A DNA stretch of 8,529 nt from NCBI GenBank assembly GCA_029935695.1, contig JAOZJV010000125.1, forward strand, positions 1 through 8,529, given 5' to 3'. The stretch is from Candidatus Krumholzibacteriia bacterium (GTDB lineage: Bacteria; Krumholzibacteriota; Krumholzibacteriia; LZORAL124-64-63). Shown here in pieces: positions 6,224-8,529 of the stretch. Every line of letters starts with the position of its first letter. The stretch's first letter is position 1. A program made the position numbers and the translations under genes. Below the pieces are notes generated by a model, which searched no databases, was not told where the DNA came from, and saw nothing but the letters and a program-made list of their open reading frames with translations.

Positions 6224-7161
6224 GGTGTTGGCTCTTCATTATGATGATGGTTTTAACTGCCCCGGTGGCCTGGAGCCAGGATGCAGAAACACCAGAGGTT
6301 TTGCCTGATTATCTTCAGGAACTGAAGAAAATGGCCCAGGATCACCTGGACAGTGATACCAATGCCGGTGGATCCACTGAAGCGCCCGCTTCAAGGCGCA
6401 CGTCCGGTCCCATCAGTCGGCAGGATTACACCGAATATGTGGGTGGTGCGGGCTTCAGCGGCGATGTGGAAAGAGATTCCGTGCGTCTGAGCCGTCCGGT
6501 GATCCCGCGGGTTGTCATTTCTGATCGCAACGCTGTGCAGTACCTGTTCGATTGCTGCGCCTACAACGAAGTGCATCCCGATTCGGTTAAGTTTATCGAG
6601 ATCTATGATTTCAGTCGTTCCGGTTTCAGCAACGGCGATTTGATGGTGGTGCACCCATCGGGAAACAGCTACATTCTCGACGCTCTGGATGTGAATTTTC
6701 TGGACTCGGCCGCCGGCTGGGAACATTCTGACATGTTGCGATACCGGGCCTTTCACCGGGAAACCAGTTGGATGGACAACCTGGTTGGTTCTCTGGAGCC
6801 ACCGGCTTATTACGACTGGGAAGCACCCATGCCGGAGATGACTCCTGAAGAGGAAGAAGACCATGCCCTGCGGGGCATCTGGGGCGACGTGCATCGGGCT
6901 GTGGACAAGCAATATGGCCGTGGGACCATGGAAATGTACTTCGCCCGGGACGACAGCACGACCACCATTGAGTTCTGGGGGTACCGGGGCAATGACCTGG
7001 GATTTGAATACCTGGGCGGCGGCGATGGTGATGGCCGCAACGACCTGCTGACAGTGGCGGTGTCTGATACATTGGTCACGGCTTACCGAACTTTTGTGGA
7101 CTTGATGGTTGTGAAAGACAGTCGGGTGGACACGGTTTTTGTAGGGGTGCCAAAACCCTGA
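6220..7161 (+). CDS. Secreted protein of unknown family, last gene of the envelope operon
   Basis: The 313-aa product uses a GTG start in a GTGA overlap with the lipoprotein stop. Residues 1-19 are a signal peptide (basic Arg2, core LFIMMMVLTAPVA, cleavage likely after AWS), so the product is periplasmic or secreted; there is no lipobox and no later membrane helix. Residues 20-85 are polar linker. Residues about 90-220 seem folded, with strands such as VKFIEIYDF, GDLMVVHPSGNSYILDAL and a Trp/Tyr-rich part (GSLEPPAYYDWEAPMPE). An acidic cluster EEEED follows near 210, then strands MEMYFAR, TTIEFWGY, LGFEYL and VTAYRTFVDLMVV. Cys112-Cys113 are adjacent and are the only cysteines in the mature protein. 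I do not recognise the family. Position suggests an accessory or regulatory subunit of the ExbBD-type module. Confidence 0.85.
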   Translation: MRCWLFIMMMVLTAPVAWSQDAETPEVLPDYLQELKKMAQDHLDSDTNAGGSTEAPASRRTSGPISRQDYTEYVGGAGFSGDVERDSVRLSRPVIPRVVISDRNAVQYLFDCCAYNEVHPDSVKFIEIYDFSRSGFSNGDLMVVHPSGNSYILDALDVNFLDSAAGWEHSDMLRYRAFHRETSWMDNLVGSLEPPAYYDWEAPMPEMTPEEEEDHALRGIWGDVHRAVDKQYGRGTMEMYFARDDSTTTIEFWGYRGNDLGFEYLGGGDGDGRNDLLTVAVSDTLVTAYRTFVDLMVVKDSRVDTVFVGVPKP

Positions 7162-7196
7162 CCCAACTTTCACTTCACCACCCAGAGAGCAAATGC

Positions 7197-7967
7197 ATGA
7201 TCAACAATCCTCCCCGGATCATCAACCTCGGCAGCGGCAGCCGTGGCAACTCAACGGTGATCTGCCACGATGAAAAAATCCTGATGGTCGATTGCGGCTT
7301 CAACCGCAAACAAACCCTGCTGAAAATGGCCGCCATGGACCTCAACCCGGATCAGGTGTGCGGCATTCTCATCACCCACGAACACGGCGACCACATCAAG
7401 GGCGCCCGCTTGTGCAGCCAGACCATGGACGCCCCGGTGATGGCCACTGCCGGCACCATCAACGGTGGAAACCTGTCTATCCTCAACAACCAAACTTTGC
7501 GCTGCAGCGAAACAATCGATCACCATGGTTTCGCCATCACCACCTTGAAAATTTCCCACGACACCAAAGAGCCATGCGCTTTCCTGGTGGAAACAGCCGG
7601 TGTGCGGACGTTATTTGCCACGGATGTGGGCACCATCGAAGGGCTGGATATCAGCCTGATGACGGACATCGATTATCTCTATGTGGAAAGCAATCATGAC
7701 GAAACGATGCTGCGCACCGGACCGTACCCGGCATTTTTGAAAAACAGAATTATCAGCGATGGTGGGCATTTGAATAACCGGCAAAGCGGGGTGTTGATCA
7801 AGTCACTGGCCGTGCAATCGCCCCATTTGAAGGCCATTATGCTGGCCCACCTCAGCCACGAAAACAATGAGCCGGAGAAGGCTTTGGCCACAGCGCGGCA
7901 GCACGCAGGAGATCTCCCGGGTGTGAGTTGGGATGTGGCGCGGCAGAATGAACCAACTGAATTGTAA
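7197..7967 (+). CDS. yycJ: MBL-fold metallo-hydrolase, YycJ/WalJ type
   Basis: The 256-aa product has the whole pattern of the YycJ/WalJ branch of metallo-beta-lactamase-fold hydrolases. It starts with LGSGSRGNS (11-19), then VDCG, and the metal motif THEHGDH with His61, His63, Asp65 and His66. Further ligands are probably His121 (ISHD), Asp143 (FATDVGT) and His218 (AHLSHENN). The segment ESNHDETML..GPYP..LKNRI..DGGHLNN is characteristic of the subfamily. Family members are cytoplasmic, bind two metals, and have been linked to nuclease activity, DNA repair and cell-wall regulation; the native substrate is not firmly known. The ATG at 7197 follows a weak AGAGAG; an out-of-frame ATG lies four bases earlier. 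It is 35 nt after the secreted-protein gene and may share its transcript, but no walR/walK-type genes are nearby. The length is normal for the family, and no key residue is missing. Confidence 0.93.
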   Translation: MINNPPRIINLGSGSRGNSTVICHDEKILMVDCGFNRKQTLLKMAAMDLNPDQVCGILITHEHGDHIKGARLCSQTMDAPVMATAGTINGGNLSILNNQTLRCSETIDHHGFAITTLKISHDTKEPCAFLVETAGVRTLFATDVGTIEGLDISLMTDIDYLYVESNHDETMLRTGPYPAFLKNRIISDGGHLNNRQSGVLIKSLAVQSPHLKAIMLAHLSHENNEPEKALATARQHAGDLPGVSWDVARQNEPTEL

Positions 7968-7977
7968 GGTTTGAAAA

Positions 7978-7993
7978 CTCCCGCCGGCGGGAG
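7978..7993 (-). terminator. Palindromic hairpin, likely terminator of the minus-strand gene
   Basis: CTCCCGCCGGCGGGAG is a perfect 16-nt palindrome. On the minus strand it follows the TGA stop (7999-7997) by three bases and is followed by TTTT, as expected for a short intrinsic terminator. On the plus strand it lies 10 nt after the hydrolase stop but is followed by AAATC rather than a T run, so its action there would be weak. A perfect palindrome leaves no unpaired loop, so the real hairpin would have a shorter stem of about six pairs. Confidence 0.55.
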
Positions 7994-7996
7994 AAA

Positions 7997-8529
7997 TCAG
8001 TCCTCCCCAACCATGGCCACAACCTCATGAACCTGATTGACCAGGTCGTCGTCCTCAAATTCATCCAGTTCCAACAAGACTCCCGCCGTTTCATGAGGAC
8101 GGATAGAGGCCATGGCATCGATGGCCGCCATGCGCAGAAATTTCTCAGTATCTGCGGCACAAACCAGGTTCAAAACATGGCGCCAGGCCGCTTCGATTGA
8201 CCACACGTCGGCAGCGCAGACTGCCTGGAATTCCGTGTCCTCATCATCACTCTCAAGAGCTTCCATGATTTGGTTTTCAAAACCGGGAACAAAGCGCATG
8301 GCAAAAACAGCAGTGCGCCGCCAGGGAATTTGGTCGCTGTTGAAGGCAGTGGTGATGGCGCCTGTGTGCCATTCCTGTTCGTAACGAACAGAGGCTTCGA
8401 GGGCTCGTCTGCGCAAAAGGTCAGGAGCATTTTCATCGAAATGCAGAGGCTGAAGAATGGTCGGAATCAGCATCGCACAATCGTGCAATTGCTGATCGTC
8501 ATCCAGCTCGTCGATGTCCAGAAGTTCCT
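7997..8529 (-). CDS. Acidic HEAT-repeat-like protein, 5' partial
   Basis: The minus-strand frame is open to the window edge, with residues ELLDIDELDDDQQ upstream of a TTG at 8488. No ribosome-binding site precedes that TTG or the nearby ATG at 8473, so the real start is almost certainly outside the window. About 177 residues are visible. They form tandem helix pairs of roughly 30-35 residues with the Ala/Arg/Val spacing of HEAT repeats: around LLRRRALEASVRYEQ, PWRRTAVFAMRFVPGFENQIMEAL, TEFQAVCAADVWSI, FLRMAAIDAMASIRPHET and DLVNQVHEVVAMVGED. Acidic runs (LDDD, ESDDEDTE, DEFEDDD) sit at the turns between repeats. Such repeats act as protein-binding scaffolds; neither a partner nor an enzymatic role can be inferred. 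It is convergent with the hydrolase gene, with 29 nt between stops. Confidence 0.75.
   Translation of the reverse strand, partial: ELLDIDELDDDQQLHDCAMLIPTILQPLHFDENAPDLLRRRALEASVRYEQEWHTGAITTAFNSDQIPWRRTAVFAMRFVPGFENQIMEALESDDEDTEFQAVCAADVWSIEAAWRHVLNLVCAADTEKFLRMAAIDAMASIRPHETAGVLLELDEFEDDDLVNQVHEVVAMVGED

Noticed and set aside
7135..7158. GGTTTT...AAAACC inverted repeat as a terminator after the secreted-protein gene
   Set aside because: The stem is only six pairs, mostly A-T, with a 12-nt loop inside the coding region and no following T tract.
6391..7173. A 260-codon minus-strand open frame opposite the secreted-protein gene
   Set aside because: It has no ribosome-binding site or recognisable motif; the plus-strand frame has a signal peptide, a good ribosome-binding site and operon overlap.
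8473..8488. TTG at 8488 or ATG at 8473 as the true start of the minus-strand gene
   Set aside because: The frame continues open upstream to the window edge with similar acidic helical sequence, and neither codon has a ribosome-binding site.

Overview
The window reads as a chromosomal segment of a diderm (Gram-negative-type) bacterium with moderately GC-rich DNA. Signs of an outer membrane include a beta-barrel-like C-terminus, an ExbB/ExbD pair, a large lipoprotein and a secreted protein. The combination of a PorP/PorV-like barrel end, an FlgD-type Ig-like fold and unfamiliar periplasmic proteins is reminiscent of the FCB superphylum or related candidate phyla (for example Krumholzibacteriota, Latescibacterota or KSB1-type lineages). 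This placement is an impression from protein style, not a demonstrated assignment.

Positions 1-7161 look like one plus-strand operon of six genes, cut at its 5' end. In order: (1) the C-terminal part of an outer-membrane or periplasmic protein with a barrel-like end, a possible degenerate OmpA-like stretch and an FlgD-like domain; (2) an ExbB/TolQ/MotA-family proton channel with its own signal peptide; (3) an ExbD/TolR-family partner that keeps the membrane Asp; (4) a single-pass inner-membrane protein with a long acidic/Ala/Pro linker and an unrecognised C-terminal domain, in the slot where TonB or TolA would sit; (5) a lipoprotein of about 895 aa with a long coiled coil and TPR-like helices; (6) a secreted protein of unknown family. 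Junctions are TAATG, a 15-nt gap, ATGA, TGATG and GTGA, so translation is probably coupled throughout. I infer a proton-motive-force-driven machine spanning the envelope, analogous in layout to Tol-Pal-CpoB, ExbBD-TonB or Myxococcus Agl-Glt but not identical to any of them.

Positions 7197-7967 encode a metallo-beta-lactamase-fold hydrolase of the YycJ/WalJ type, 35 nt downstream on the same strand. It may be co-transcribed but is functionally separate as far as the sequence shows. Positions 7978-7993 form a perfect 16-nt palindrome that, read on the minus strand, is followed by TTTT and lies directly after the stop codon of the last gene. That gene (8529-7997, minus strand, 5' end outside the window) encodes an acidic HEAT-repeat-like protein and converges on the operon.

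I found no rRNA, tRNA, CRISPR array, insertion sequence or other mobile element, and no gene-free stretch longer than about 35 nt.
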